Source: Archangium sp. (GTDB lineage: Bacteria; Myxococcota; Myxococcia; Myxococcales; Myxococcaceae). From it: a stretch of DNA of 59,106 nt. Under the pieces are notes generated by a model. It made no database searches, had not been told where the DNA came from, and was given only the letters and a program-made list of their open reading frames with translations. The DNA lies in contig JALHMW010000029.1 in assembly GCA_022843845.1 (NCBI GenBank), positions 1 through 59,106 on the forward strand. Reading direction: 5' to 3'. This document shows positions 40,518 to 50,614 of this stretch, piece by piece (the first letter of the stretch is position 1; each line of letters opens with the position of its first letter). The translations under genes were made by a program, and so were the position numbers.

Positions 40518-40575
40518 GGCGCGCAGTGAAGGGCCCCCGGTTTGCACATGGGGCCTCGTCTCCCGGGAGCGTGTG

Positions 40576-41322
40576 ATGAAGGACTTCAGCAACAAGGTCG
40601 TGCTCGTCACCGGCGGCTCCCGCGGCATCGGTCGCGCGATCGCGCTCGAGTTCGCCACGCGCGGCGCCGACGTCGTCATCACCTACGCGGGCAACGAAGC
40701 GGCCGCGGTCGAGACCATCAAGCTCCTCACCGACGCCGGCGCGAAGGCCCAGGCCAAGCGCTTCGACGTGAGCGATTCTGCTGCGTGCTCCAGCTTCATC
40801 GACGAGGCGATGCGCGAGCACGGCCGCATCGACGTGCTGGTGAACAACGCCGGCGTCGCCATCGACGGGCTGCTCATGCGCTTCAAGGACGACGACTGGG
40901 ACAAGACGCTCGACACCAACCTCAAGGGCGCCTTCTCGCTCATGCGCGCGGTCAGCCGCCCGATGATGAAGGCCAAAGGCGGCGCGATCGTCAACGTCTC
41001 GAGCATCGTCGGCGAGATGGGCAACGGCGGCCAGGCGGCCTACGCGGCGTCGAAGGCCGGGCTCATCGGCCTCACCAAGGCCGTCGCCAAAGAGCTCTCG
41101 TCACGGAACATTCGCGTCAACGCCGTCACCCCGGGCTTCATCACCACCGACATGACGGCGGCGCTCAACGACGAGCTCAAGACGAAGATGGCCGACGCGA
41201 TTCCATTGGGACGCATCGGGAACCCTGAAGAGGTCGCCAAAGCCGTGGCGTTCCTCGCCTCTGACGCCGCCTCGTACATCACCGGAGAAGTCCTCAAGGT
41301 GAACGGCGGCATGTACATGTAG
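40576..41322 (+). CDS. fabG: 3-oxoacyl-ACP reductase
   Basis: 248 aa from the ATG at 40576; a GTG one codon earlier is possible. The SDR motifs are VTGGSRGIGRAIALEF, VNNAGVAIDGLLM, the catalytic Ser in VNVSSIVGEMG, and Tyr/Lys in AYAASKAGLIGL. NADPH-dependent reduction of 3-ketoacyl-ACP follows from these and from its neighbours acpP and fabF. Confidence 0.95.
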   Translation: MKDFSNKVVLVTGGSRGIGRAIALEFATRGADVVITYAGNEAAAVETIKLLTDAGAKAQAKRFDVSDSAACSSFIDEAMREHGRIDVLVNNAGVAIDGLLMRFKDDDWDKTLDTNLKGAFSLMRAVSRPMMKAKGGAIVNVSSIVGEMGNGGQAAYAASKAGLIGLTKAVAKELSSRNIRVNAVTPGFITTDMTAALNDELKTKMADAIPLGRIGNPEEVAKAVAFLASDAASYITGEVLKVNGGMYM

Positions 41323-41330
41323 TTTCACCG

Positions 41331-41359
41331 TTGGTCAGCCACACCCCGTGTGCTACGCG
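41331..41359 (+). promoter_or_regulatory. Possible extended -10 promoter for acpP
   Basis: TTGGTC and TACGCG are 17 bases apart, with TGC just before the -10 (extended form). It lies 45 bases before the acpP start. acpP often has an extra promoter, but the match is weak. Confidence 0.25.
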
Positions 41360-41403
41360 CGCGGCCCACAACGTTTTCTTCCCCAACACCAAGGACACAC
41401 GCA

Positions 41404-41646
41404 ATGACGGCCCAGAACATCGAAGCCAAGGTCAAGTCGATCATCGCCGACCAGCTCGGCGTCAGCGAGGACGAGATCAAGATGGAGTCCTCCTTCATCG
41501 AGGACCTCGGCGCCGACTCGCTCGACATCGTCGAGCTGGTGATGGCGATGGAGGAAGAGTTCGAGATCGAGATCCCCGACGAAGAAGCAGAGAACATCAA
41601 GACCGTCGGCGACGCGATCAACTACATCAACACTCACAAGAAGTGA
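41404..41646 (+). CDS. acpP: Acyl carrier protein
   Basis: 80 aa, acidic, with the phosphopantetheine site Ser in [19 protein letters not shown] lies eight bases upstream of the ATG. It carries the growing acyl chain in fatty acid synthesis and sits between fabG and fabF as in most bacteria. Confidence 0.97.
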   Translation: MTAQNIEAKVKSIIADQLGVSEDEIKMESSFIEDLGADSLDIVELVMAMEEEFEIEIPDEEAENIKTVGDAINYINTHKK

Positions 41647-41683
41647 GCTGTCGGGGCTGAAGGTCGGCCCTCGAGTTCCCACC

Positions 41684-42945
<1,262 letters not shown>

Positions 42946-42946
<1 letters not shown>

Positions 42947-43200
42947 TGCGCTCGGCACGGCTGGTCGTCGTCGTGCTCGCGCTCTCGGGCTGCTCCTTCG
43001 ACATGGCCGCCGTGCGGACCGAACTCGGCCCGCGCGCAGCGAACGATCTGGGCTGCAAGCCTTCGGCGATCGAGTTCGAAGAGGTCAAGCAACCGCTGTC
43101 GCCGTCGAACGTTCGCGTCACGGGTTGCGGCAAGAAGAACGAGTACACGCTCGTGCAGGGCCGGTGGACGCCGGTTCGCCGGGCGCTGCAGACGCCTTAG
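42946..43200 (+). CDS. Small lipoprotein coupled to fabF
   Basis: 84 aa with signal MRSARLVVVVLALSGCS (lipobox LSGC). The mature part has two further cysteines (LGCKPSAIEFEE, VTGCGKKNEYTL). That pattern recalls many small delta-proteobacterial lipoproteins with a C-x-G-C-G-x-x-x-x-Y core, function unknown. It overlaps fabF by one base and converges on the SIMPL gene with a 4-base overlap. Confidence 0.75.
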
Positions 43201-43937
43201 TTCTTCACCTCGAAGCGCACCCGCACGGTGGTGAGAATGTCCTTCTCGAAGGACGAGGTGTCGAAGTTGCCCTCCCAAGAGGTCTCGGTCGAGTTGGCGG
43301 CGTTGATGTTGATGACGCCGGTGTCGAGCCCGAAGACCCGGCCGACCGTCGCGCCACCGCCCGCGGCTTCGATCATTCGCTCGGCGCGTTGGCGGGCATC
43401 GCGTGACGCCTCGGCGAGCATCTCGATCTTGAGCGCGCCGACGCCGGTGAAGAGGTAGCTCGGCGACTGCGACGAGATGTCGAGGCCCTTCTCGAGCAGT
43501 TGGGTGATTTCGCGAGACACGCGCTCGACGCGCTGCACGTCTTTCGAGACGACGTTGGCGGTCTGGCTCGCGCGCCACCCATCGAAGACGGTCTTGCGGG
43601 TGACGCGATCGCCGGTCTCGGTGATCTCTTCGTGCGACAGCTCGTCGATGCTGGCTGCCGAGATGCGCACCTGATCACGCGGGAAGCCGGCCTGCTCGAG
43701 GAAACCCGTCAGCACCTCGACGTCTTTCTTGAGCGCGGTGTACGCCTCGACGCGGTCTTTGCGGGTGACGTGCACCGAGGCCGACCACTCCGAGAGATCG
43801 GACGCGATGCGACGTTTCGCCGAGCCGCGCACGTCGATGGTGGTGGGCCGCGACAGCTTCACGACGGAGAACGCCACCGAGGCGATGAGGGTGCTGACGA
43901 CGAGGGCGAGGGCGAGGGCGCGGCGATCGAGATCCAC
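43197..43937 (-). CDS. SIMPL (DUF541) domain protein
   Basis: 246 aa from a GTG at 43937, with AGGAG eight bases upstream. An N-terminal membrane anchor (ALALALVVSTLIASVAFSVV) is followed by the SIMPL domain: TIDVRGSAKRRIASDLSEW, then LTGFLEQAGFPRDQVRIS, ASRDARQRAERMIEAAGG and VRVRFEV. It is probably periplasmic. The family is linked to oxidative-stress and envelope functions without a known activity. It diverges from rpiB. Confidence 0.85.
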   Translation of the reverse strand: MDLDRRALALALVVSTLIASVAFSVVKLSRPTTIDVRGSAKRRIASDLSEWSASVHVTRKDRVEAYTALKKDVEVLTGFLEQAGFPRDQVRISAASIDELSHEEITETGDRVTRKTVFDGWRASQTANVVSKDVQRVERVSREITQLLEKGLDISSQSPSYLFTGVGALKIEMLAEASRDARQRAERMIEAAGGGATVGRVFGLDTGVININAANSTETSWEGNFDTSSFEKDILTTVRVRFEVKN

Positions 43938-44018
43938 GTGAAGTCTCCTGGGAGCGGTCAGACACGGTGCCACGCGAGACCGTTCCAGTGCGAGGGTGAA
44001 AGGCGGTACAACGCCCCC

Positions 44019-44465
44019 GTGAGCTCCTTCGCCATCGCCGCCGACCACGCTGGAGTGTCCTTGAAGGCCGAGCTCGTCGCCGAGCTGAAGAAGCTGGGCC
44101 ATGAGGTGAACGATCTCGGCCCCGACTCGAGCGCCTCGGTGGACTACCCCGACTATGCCGCGAAGCTGACGGCGTTGGTGACGAAGGGCACGCCCGCGCT
44201 CGGCATTCTGATCTGCGGCACCGGCATCGGCATGAGCATCGCGGCCAACAAGGTGCATGGCATTCGCGCGGCGGTGTGCCGCACCGAATACGAGGCCCGG
44301 CTCACCCGCATGCACAACGACGCGAACGTGCTGTGCCTGGGCTCGCGCGTGACGGGCGGCGGCGTCGCGCTCGAGATCGCGAACGTGTTCCTCGCCACGG
44401 GCTACGACGGCGGCCGTCACCAGGCGCGGCTCGACAAGGTGAAGGCGCTGGAGGCGCTGCGATGA
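44019..44465 (+). CDS. rpiB: Ribose-5-phosphate isomerase B
   Basis: 148 aa from a GTG (SSFAIAADHAGVSLK). The catalytic Cys is in LICGTGIGMSIAANK, and HGIRAAVC, HNDANVLCLGSR are typical. It interconverts ribose-5-P and ribulose-5-P. The order rpiB-glyA-nrdR-ribD is the usual myxobacterial arrangement. The next lipoprotein gene overlaps it by ATGA. Confidence 0.95.
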   Translation: MSSFAIAADHAGVSLKAELVAELKKLGHEVNDLGPDSSASVDYPDYAAKLTALVTKGTPALGILICGTGIGMSIAANKVHGIRAAVCRTEYEARLTRMHNDANVLCLGSRVTGGGVALEIANVFLATGYDGGRHQARLDKVKALEALR

Positions 44466-44809
44466 GACACCTGCTCCTGATGCTCGTGATCGCGCTGGGC
44501 GGCTGCCGAACCGAGATCCTGCCCGTGGTGAAGAAGCCCGACACCGGGCCGAGGGTGCGCCTCGTCGATCAGGGCTGCGAGGCGACCGACTACCCGGCCG
44601 GCACCGACGTGCCCTCGGGAGCGAAGAACATCGGCTGGGTTCGCGTCGACCGGCTCGAGAACGACGATCTGACGTTCGCCGCCTTGCGTGAGGCGGTGTG
44701 CAAGGCGGGCGGCAACGCGTTCTCGCAGATGCGGTGGATTCGCGAGGCCGGCGCCAGCGTGGCCGATCCTCCGGTTCACCTCGAGGCGAACGCGTGGGTG
44801 GTGCAGTAG
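44462..44809 (+). CDS. Small lipoprotein coupled to rpiB
   Basis: 115 aa with signal MRHLLLMLVIALGGCR (lipobox LGGC). The mature domain (GWVRVDRLENDDLTFAALRE, then CKAGGNAFSQM) has the helix-plus-GGN pattern seen in RcsF/DUF4156-like lipoproteins, but I am not certain. The ATGA overlap links it to rpiB. Its role in the envelope is unknown. Confidence 0.75.
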   Translation: MRHLLLMLVIALGGCRTEILPVVKKPDTGPRVRLVDQGCEATDYPAGTDVPSGAKNIGWVRVDRLENDDLTFAALREAVCKAGGNAFSQMRWIREAGASVADPPVHLEANAWVVQ

Positions 44810-44959
44810 GCGCGAGCTCGCGATGGCCTCCTGGGCGCCCAGTTCGCTCGGCCTGGGCCGGGGCACCCCTTGCGCCTGCGCGCGGGCGAGAAGCGCCGCT
44901 TGTCTGACACTCGATGTGGCTGTTGCCCCCTCGGGCACGGTGCGTTACCTCAACGCCCC

Positions 44960-46222
44960 ATGGAGAACACCACCCCGCTGAGCCAGGTCGACCCCGAGAT
45001 CGCCGCCATCATCGAGGCCGAGACCCGTCGGCAGGAAGACGGCCTCGAGCTGATCGCGTCTGAGAACTTCGTCAGCCCGGCGGTGATGGAGGCCACGGGC
45101 AGCGTGCTCACCAACAAGTACGCCGAGGGCTACCCCGGCAAGCGGTACTACGGCGGCTGCGAACAGGTCGACAAGGCCGAGACGCTCGCCATCGAGCGCG
45201 TGAAGACGCTCTTCGGCGCCGAAGCCGCGAACGTGCAGCCGCACTCCGGCAGCCAGGCCAACATGGCCGCGTTCATGTGTCTGATGAAGCCGGGCGAGCT
45301 GATGCTGACGCTCGATCTCAACTCGGGAGGCCACCTCACCCACGGCGCCACGTTCAACTTCTCGGGCAAGCAATACAAGGTCGCGCATTACGGCCTCGAG
45401 AAGGACACCGAGCGGTTCGACTACGCGCATATCGAGGCGCTGGCGAAGGAGCACAAGCCCCGGCTGATCATCGCCGGTGGCTCCGCGTACCCGCGGGTGA
45501 TCGACTTCCCCCGCTTCAAGGCGATCGCCGACTCGGTGGGCGCTGCGCTGCTCGTCGACATGGCCCACATCGCCGGCCTGATCGCCGGTGGCGTGCACCC
45601 GTCACCGATTCCCTTCGCCGACGTCGTCACCTCGACGACGCACAAGACGCTCCGTGGCCCGCGCTCTGGCGTCATTCTGATGCGCGAGCAGTACGCCAGG
45701 AGCATCAACAGCCAGATCTTCCCCGGCACTCAGGGCGGGCCGATGATGCACACCATCGCGGCCAAGGCGATCGCGTTCCGCGAGGCGCTGCAGCCCTCGT
45801 TCAAGGACTACGCGAAGCAGGTCGTCGCCAACGCGCAGGCGCTCGCCGAGGGCCTCACGGAGCAGGGCCTGCGGCTGTGCTCCGGCGGCACCGACAACCA
45901 CCTCATGCTCGTCGACCTGCGCGCCAAGAAGGTCACCGGCAAGGTGGCCGAAGAGGTGCTCGACAAGGCCGGCATCACGGTGAACAAGAACCAGATCCCC
46001 TTCGACCCCGAGAAGCCCATGGTGAGCTCCGGGGTGCGCATCGGGACGCCGGCGCTGACGACGCGGGGCCTCAAGACGGCCGACATGGCGGTGGTGGCGA
46101 AGTTCATCGGCAAGGCGCTCGATCACGCCAGCGACGACGCGGTGCTCGCCACGATTCGCGCCGAGGTCTCGGAGTTCACCAAGGCCTTCCCGCTGTACGC
46201 CTCGCGGCTGAAGAAGGGCTGA
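44960..46222 (+). CDS. glyA: Serine hydroxymethyltransferase
   Basis: 420 aa from the ATG at 44960. The motifs are [41 protein letters not shown], and the PLP lysine in [13 protein letters not shown]. It converts serine and tetrahydrofolate to glycine and methylene-THF. It is followed eight bases later by nrdR. Confidence 0.97.
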   Translation: MENTTPLSQVDPEIAAIIEAETRRQEDGLELIASENFVSPAVMEATGSVLTNKYAEGYPGKRYYGGCEQVDKAETLAIERVKTLFGAEAANVQPHSGSQANMAAFMCLMKPGELMLTLDLNSGGHLTHGATFNFSGKQYKVAHYGLEKDTERFDYAHIEALAKEHKPRLIIAGGSAYPRVIDFPRFKAIADSVGAALLVDMAHIAGLIAGGVHPSPIPFADVVTSTTHKTLRGPRSGVILMREQYARSINSQIFPGTQGGPMMHTIAAKAIAFREALQPSFKDYAKQVVANAQALAEGLTEQGLRLCSGGTDNHLMLVDLRAKKVTGKVAEEVLDKAGITVNKNQIPFDPEKPMVSSGVRIGTPALTTRGLKTADMAVVAKFIGKALDHASDDAVLATIRAEVSEFTKAFPLYASRLKKG

Positions 46223-46230
46223 ACGACGCC

Positions 46231-46734
46231 GTGCGGTGCCCCTTCTGCGCCACGCAAGACACCCGGGTGATGGACAGTCGCGAAGCCAGCGACGGCGCCG
46301 TCATTCGCCGACGCCGCGAGTGCGAGAGCTGCCGGCGCCGGTTCACGACCTACGAGCGCGTGGAAGAGCTCAACCCGCTCGTCGTGAAGAAGGACGGCCG
46401 GCGCGAGGCGTTCGATCGCGACAAGCTGATCGTCGGCTTGAAGAAGGCCTGTGAGAAGCGGCCGGTGTCGGTCGATCAGCTCGAGGGCTTCGTCACCGAG
46501 CTCGAGCGAAAGCTCCAGGAGCTGGGCGAGAAGGAGGTCACCTCGACCGCGCTGGGCGAGCTGATCATGGAGCGCCTGCCGCTCCTCGACGAGGTGGCCT
46601 ACGTGCGCTTCGCCTCGGTCTACCGGAGCTTCCGCGACATCTCGGAGTTCATGGACGAGCTGAAGGAGATCCTCCAGACGAAGGCGAGCAGCCCGCCGCG
46701 GCCGAAGGGGAAGGGCCCGGGCTCCCAGTCATGA
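46231..46734 (+). CDS. nrdR: Transcriptional repressor NrdR
   Basis: 167 aa from a GTG. The zinc ribbon is [18 protein letters not shown] plus [15 protein letters not shown], followed by the ATP-cone ([16 protein letters not shown]). It represses ribonucleotide reductase genes in response to nucleotides. The Pro/Lys-rich tail is an extra. It overlaps ribD by ATGA. Confidence 0.95.
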   Translation: MRCPFCATQDTRVMDSREASDGAVIRRRRECESCRRRFTTYERVEELNPLVVKKDGRREAFDRDKLIVGLKKACEKRPVSVDQLEGFVTELERKLQELGEKEVTSTALGELIMERLPLLDEVAYVRFASVYRSFRDISEFMDELKEILQTKASSPPRPKGKGPGSQS

Positions 46735-47831
46735 GCCGCGCGCCTGACGACGACCGCTTCATGCGGCTGGCGCTCACCGAAGCGCACAAGGGCCTGGGCC
46801 GCACGCACCCGAACCCGGCCGTGGGCGCCGTCATCGTCAAGGCGGGCAGGGTGATCGCGACCGGGTACCACGCCCGCGCCGGCACCGCGCACGCCGAGGC
46901 GAATGCGCTGATGCTGGCGGGCACACGCGCGAAGGGCGCGACCATCTACTCGACGCTCGAGCCGTGCGATCACTTCGGGCGAACGCCGCCGTGCACCCAG
47001 GCCATTCTCGAGGCCGGCATCGCGCGGGTCGTCTACGGCTCGGCGGACCCCAACCCGCTCGTCGATGGCAAGGGCATCACCCGCATGCGCCGCGCCGGCC
47101 TGCGCGTCGAGGGCGGCGTGCTCGAGGCCGAGTGTGATGCGCTCAACGAGCCCTTCTTCAAGGTGATGCGCACGGGGCTGCCGTTCGTGACGGTGAAGTC
47201 GGCGATGACGCTCGATGGGAAGATCGCCACCCGCACCGGCGCCTCGAAGTGGATCACCTCAGAGGCCTCTCGTGAGCGGGCCCACCACTTGCGAAACCGG
47301 GTCGACGCGATCGTCGTCGGCGCTGGCACGGTGGTGGCCGATGATCCGCAGCTGACGACGAGGATCCCCGCGGGGCGCGACCCGATGCGGGTGGTGATCG
47401 ATCCCTCGCTCCGCACGAAGCCGACCGCGAAGGTGTTCGCGAGCGGCGGAGCTCCAGTGGTGGTGATCACCTCGAAGCCCACCGACTCGTACCGGGCGCG
47501 GGCGTTCACGAAGCGCGGCGTGCGCGTGCTGACGGTGACTGAGCGGCGTGGTGAGCTCGCCCTCGAGGAGGCGCTCCGGGCGCTCGCGAAGGAGGGCATT
47601 CTTCACGTGCTCGTCGAAGGCGGCGCGACGACGATCTCGGCCTTCCTGCGCGCGAAGCTGGTCGACGAGCTGATGCTCTTCATGGCGCCGACGGTGTTCG
47701 GGCACGAGGGGCTGACCTGGTCGGGTGTGCTGCCGGTGGCGACGCCTGCCGAGGGGCTTCGGACCACCGTGGTGTCGGTCGAGTGTGTCGATCGCGACGT
47801 GCTGATCCGCGCGCGTCTCGGCGCCGTGTGA
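46731..47831 (+). CDS. ribD: Bifunctional riboflavin deaminase/reductase
   Basis: 366 aa. The N-terminal deaminase has HAEANAL and [16 protein letters not shown] as zinc ligands. The C-terminal reductase shows [20 protein letters not shown], and [14 protein letters not shown]. It catalyses two steps of riboflavin synthesis. ribE, ribA/B and ribH, which often follow, are absent; an unassigned gap follows instead. Confidence 0.95.
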   Translation: MSRAPDDDRFMRLALTEAHKGLGRTHPNPAVGAVIVKAGRVIATGYHARAGTAHAEANALMLAGTRAKGATIYSTLEPCDHFGRTPPCTQAILEAGIARVVYGSADPNPLVDGKGITRMRRAGLRVEGGVLEAECDALNEPFFKVMRTGLPFVTVKSAMTLDGKIATRTGASKWITSEASRERAHHLRNRVDAIVVGAGTVVADDPQLTTRIPAGRDPMRVVIDPSLRTKPTAKVFASGGAPVVVITSKPTDSYRARAFTKRGVRVLTVTERRGELALEEALRALAKEGILHVLVEGGATTISAFLRAKLVDELMLFMAPTVFGHEGLTWSGVLPVATPAEGLRTTVVSVECVDRDVLIRARLGAV

Positions 47832-48277
47832 CGAAGCACGGCAGCGTGCCCTGCTCGGATGCCGTCGATGGCGCGCCCGGTTGCGCTCACGTCCGCTCCT
47901 CCGGGCCCGTCACGTCGCTCCGCTTCGCTCGTGAACGAGCGTCCGCTCTCGAGAGAACCCGTCATCTGGCGAACCGCGTTCGCGGCGATCGGACACTCCG
48001 CGTTGCGCTCGAGCCGAACAAGGTACCAACCATCGTGACGTCGATCGCGAAGTCGCTGGTGCACTCGCGGTGTCTCGGTCGAGCCCAGCGAGTCGCCGAC
48101 CCGCCTGACGCCGAGCGCGAAGTCGCTGGGTTCTCGCCGCTCGAGCTGCTCGACGTTCCGCTTCTGCTGGCGGTTCGTCGAGCGCTGAACGGGCTGCGCT
48201 CCTTCGCGTCGAGCGCTCACACCCGCCTGGTCCGGTTGCTCAGAGACGGGGTCAGCGTGCTGCGACGCCAGGCCCGA
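47832..48277. other. Unassigned 446-base gap rich in short hairpins
   Basis: No frame here has a convincing start, ribosome site or recognisable product; open frames exist on both strands but look like G/C-driven shadows. Three perfect palindromic elements sit in a row at 47926-47941 (CGCTCG-TGAA-CGAGCG), 47946-47955 (CTCTCGAGAG) and 47969-47983 (GCGAAC-CGC-GTTCGC). The string GCGAAGTCGCTGG occurs twice (near 48050 and 48120). It could hold a structured RNA, a weak terminator for ribD, or decayed gene sequence. Confidence 0.4.
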
Positions 48278-49645
48278 CTACTGAATGATGCCCTCGACGC
48301 ACTGTCCGCTGACCGGCTCGCACGACAGGGGCGGACAACAATCGGCGTCGGTCTGACAGCGGCCACACGAGCCACCACGGCACGCCGGGGTCGGGTTGGC
48401 GCACTGACGGCAGCTGGAGCACCCCGCGTCGCTGGGCGCGCACCCGTCGAGCCCGAGGATCGCGTCGTCGTAATTCACCGTGAACGAGTTCGCGGCGGCC
48501 AGGCTGCCGACGAAGAGCGCGCCGCGCATGTCGAAGGTGTTGTTGGCGCTGAAGGCAGCCCGGCCTGCGTAGAGGTTCGCCGACACGCTCAGGCTGTTCG
48601 AGGCGTTGACCTGCGTGCCGCCGACGTACAGCCGCGTCGCCCACGGCCGGGCGGGATCTCCCAGGGTCGCATTGTTGCTCAGCGTGAGGTTGCCCCGAAT
48701 GAAGACGTCGACCTGTGACCCCGGGTCCGGCACGAGCTCGAAGGAGTTCGAGGTCACCACATCGCCATCGATGACGATGACGACGCGATCGCGCGTTCGC
48801 AGCCGGACGGTGCCCGTCGAGTTGATGCCCTGGAAGAAGTAGCGGCCGCACTCCAGGGTCAGGTTGACATTGGCCGTCCCCACGAGGGCGGTCGGGCTCA
48901 CGCCTCGAGCGGTGTTGTCGGAGACGCCTGCGAAGAAGGTGACGATCGACCCGACGTCGAGCGGCGAGCTGCAGTCGCACGGCGCTGCGACCAACGGCGT
49001 GCCACGCACGGTCCCGCCCGCGCTGGTGAAGCCGCTCACCATCGAGGCCTGTGACGCGCGAACGGCGCCGCCGACCTGGAAGGTGCCGCTCGCGTTGGCG
49101 TTCCCGACGACCACCACGTCGCGGCCTACCGCGCCAGTCGCGACCGAGACGTTCTGCCCGCAGACCACGTCTCGCCCCACGGTGAGGTTGTTCGACGACG
49201 TCACGTTCCCCGACGCCCAGATGGTGCCGCCGACGACGGTGTTGTTCGAGCCCACGAACGCCCCGTTGATGCCGACGGAGCCGCCGCCGTCGCGCGCGCC
49301 ACCGATCGAGCCGATGCGAAACTGGTTGTTCGCCGTGACGCCCTGACACGAACAGAACGCGAAGGTGAACGTGCGCTTGCCGAGATCGCCGGAGCAGATC
49401 GTCGAGCCGCCGATCGTCACGGGGACCGGCGCATTCCCTCTGCAGAAGTCCATCAGGCCAGCGTCGAGGTCGGCTCCGCTGCCTCCGCCATTCGCGGTGC
49501 CGCCGCCGGTCGCGTTCCCGCCGCCCGTCACGTTGCCGCCGTCCGTCGCGGTGCCGCCAGCGTTCGCGCCTCCATCACCAACAGCGACGGGCACGCCGCA
49601 CTGACACGACGTCAACAGAAGACCGAACAGCAGAGAGGAGCGCAT
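48278..49645 (-). CDS. Repeat-rich beta-helix-like lipoprotein with Cys-rich tail
   Basis: 455 aa from the ATG at 49645. The signal is MRSSLLFGLLLTSCQ (lipobox LTSC), followed by a Gly/Asn/Thr linker (NVTGGGNATGGGTANGGG). The body repeats short strands such as GAFVGSNNTVVGGTIWASG and GRDVVCGQNVSVATGAVG, suggesting a beta-solenoid like polymer-forming or adhesin proteins. The last 60 residues are Cys-rich (CRQCANPTPACRGGSCGRC, DADCCPPLSC). It is probably on the cell surface. No catalytic motif is seen. Confidence 0.75.
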   Translation of the reverse strand: MRSSLLFGLLLTSCQCGVPVAVGDGGANAGGTATDGGNVTGGGNATGGGTANGGGSGADLDAGLMDFCRGNAPVPVTIGGSTICSGDLGKRTFTFAFCSCQGVTANNQFRIGSIGGARDGGGSVGINGAFVGSNNTVVGGTIWASGNVTSSNNLTVGRDVVCGQNVSVATGAVGRDVVVVGNANASGTFQVGGAVRASQASMVSGFTSAGGTVRGTPLVAAPCDCSSPLDVGSIVTFFAGVSDNTARGVSPTALVGTANVNLTLECGRYFFQGINSTGTVRLRTRDRVVIVIDGDVVTSNSFELVPDPGSQVDVFIRGNLTLSNNATLGDPARPWATRLYVGGTQVNASNSLSVSANLYAGRAAFSANNTFDMRGALFVGSLAAANSFTVNYDDAILGLDGCAPSDAGCSSCRQCANPTPACRGGSCGRCQTDADCCPPLSCEPVSGQCVEGIIQ

Positions 49646-49696
49646 GCACCGCACCCTACCTTGGAAGTCGATCGCTCCCGCGTTTGCCGGCCCGAT

Positions 49697-49882
49697 GTGC
49701 GGCAGCGAGACCACGTGCCCGTCGTCGAAGGCCACGTCTATTGGGTGCGCACGGCCGACGACGACTCACGGCTCATCACGCTCGTTGGAGTGCAGAAGCA
49801 CGTGCGCGGCCAGTCGGTGACCCTCGCCTGGTTCCGCTCGAAGGAGGCCGAGCGCTTCGTCTTCGACTGGCCTGAGAAGTAG
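49697..49882 (+). CDS. Small hypothetical protein
   Basis: About 61 aa. The core EGHVYWVRTADDDSRLITLVG and VTLAWFRSKEAERFVFDWP looks like a real small beta domain with non-random composition. The start is uncertain: TTG 49661, GTG 49697 or GTG 49715, none with a good ribosome site. It diverges from the beta-helix lipoprotein. No family is recognised. Confidence 0.45.
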   Translation: MRQRDHVPVVEGHVYWVRTADDDSRLITLVGVQKHVRGQSVTLAWFRSKEAERFVFDWPEK

Positions 49883-49929
49883 CAGTTCCGTGACCCGTGC
49901 TGCCGGCAGACGCGAGTAGGGTGACTCGG

Positions 49930-50610
49930 GTGAGAGTCCTCGCGATCGCCTGCCTCGCTGTCTTTGGATGCCGAACCATGCCCGCTGCGCTGCCGATGCC
50001 GACCCCCTCGCTGGAGCAACGCTTCGCCGCCTGGGACGCCGCAGGCCCGACCGGAGACGCCGTGCACCGCGCGAAGCTCCAGGCGCTCGCCGACGCGCTG
50101 AAAGTCGAGCACCAGCGCAAGGGTTCGCTCGACGTCCTCTTCGTCTGCACTCACAACTCGCGCCGCAGTCACATGGGGCAGCTGCTGGGTGCGGTGGCGG
50201 CGGCTCGCGTCGGCCTCGTGGCGCGCACCTTCTCGGGAGGCACCGAGACGACGGCCTTCAACCCCCGGGCGATCGCCGCGCTGGCTCGCGTGGGTTTTCA
50301 GATCACCGGCGAAGGCGACAAGAACCCGCACTACCGGGTGAACTGGTCGCCTTCCGCGCCCGCCATCGAGGCGTTCTCGAAGACCCTCGATGACGCGGCC
50401 AACCCGACGTCCGACTTCGTGGCGGTGATGACGTGCTCGCAGGCTGACGCCGCGTGCCCGTTCGTCAAGGGCGCTCGCCAGCGCGTGTCGGTGCCGTACG
50501 ACGATCCCAAGGTCGCCGATGGCACTGCCGAAGAAGCCCAGCGCTACGACGAGCGCGTGGAGCAGATCGGCCGCGATCTCGCGTGGGTGTTCCGTCAGGT
50601 CAAGGGCTGA
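49930..50610 (+). CDS. Lipoprotein with LMW-phosphatase/ArsC-like domain
   Basis: About 226 aa from the GTG at 49930 (49921 possible). The N-terminus MRVLAIACLAVFGCR gives a lipobox at VFGC. The catalytic P-loop is FVCTHNSRRSHMGQ, with SGGTETTAFNPRAIAAL, VMTCSQADAACPFV and VPYDDPKVADGT following. These are the marks of a family annotated as protein-tyrosine phosphatase or arsenate reductase, usually cytoplasmic. An envelope-anchored form is odd, since arsenate reduction needs cytoplasmic thiols; a periplasmic phosphatase role is possible. It converges on mgtE. Confidence 0.8.
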   Translation: MRVLAIACLAVFGCRTMPAALPMPTPSLEQRFAAWDAAGPTGDAVHRAKLQALADALKVEHQRKGSLDVLFVCTHNSRRSHMGQLLGAVAAARVGLVARTFSGGTETTAFNPRAIAALARVGFQITGEGDKNPHYRVNWSPSAPAIEAFSKTLDDAANPTSDFVAVMTCSQADAACPFVKGARQRVSVPYDDPKVADGTAEEAQRYDERVEQIGRDLAWVFRQVKG

Positions 50611-50614
50611 GCCG

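Noticed and set aside
47783..48718. 311-codon plus-strand frame after ribD
   Set aside because: It begins inside ribD and ends antisense to the beta-helix lipoprotein; no start site or known domain supports it.
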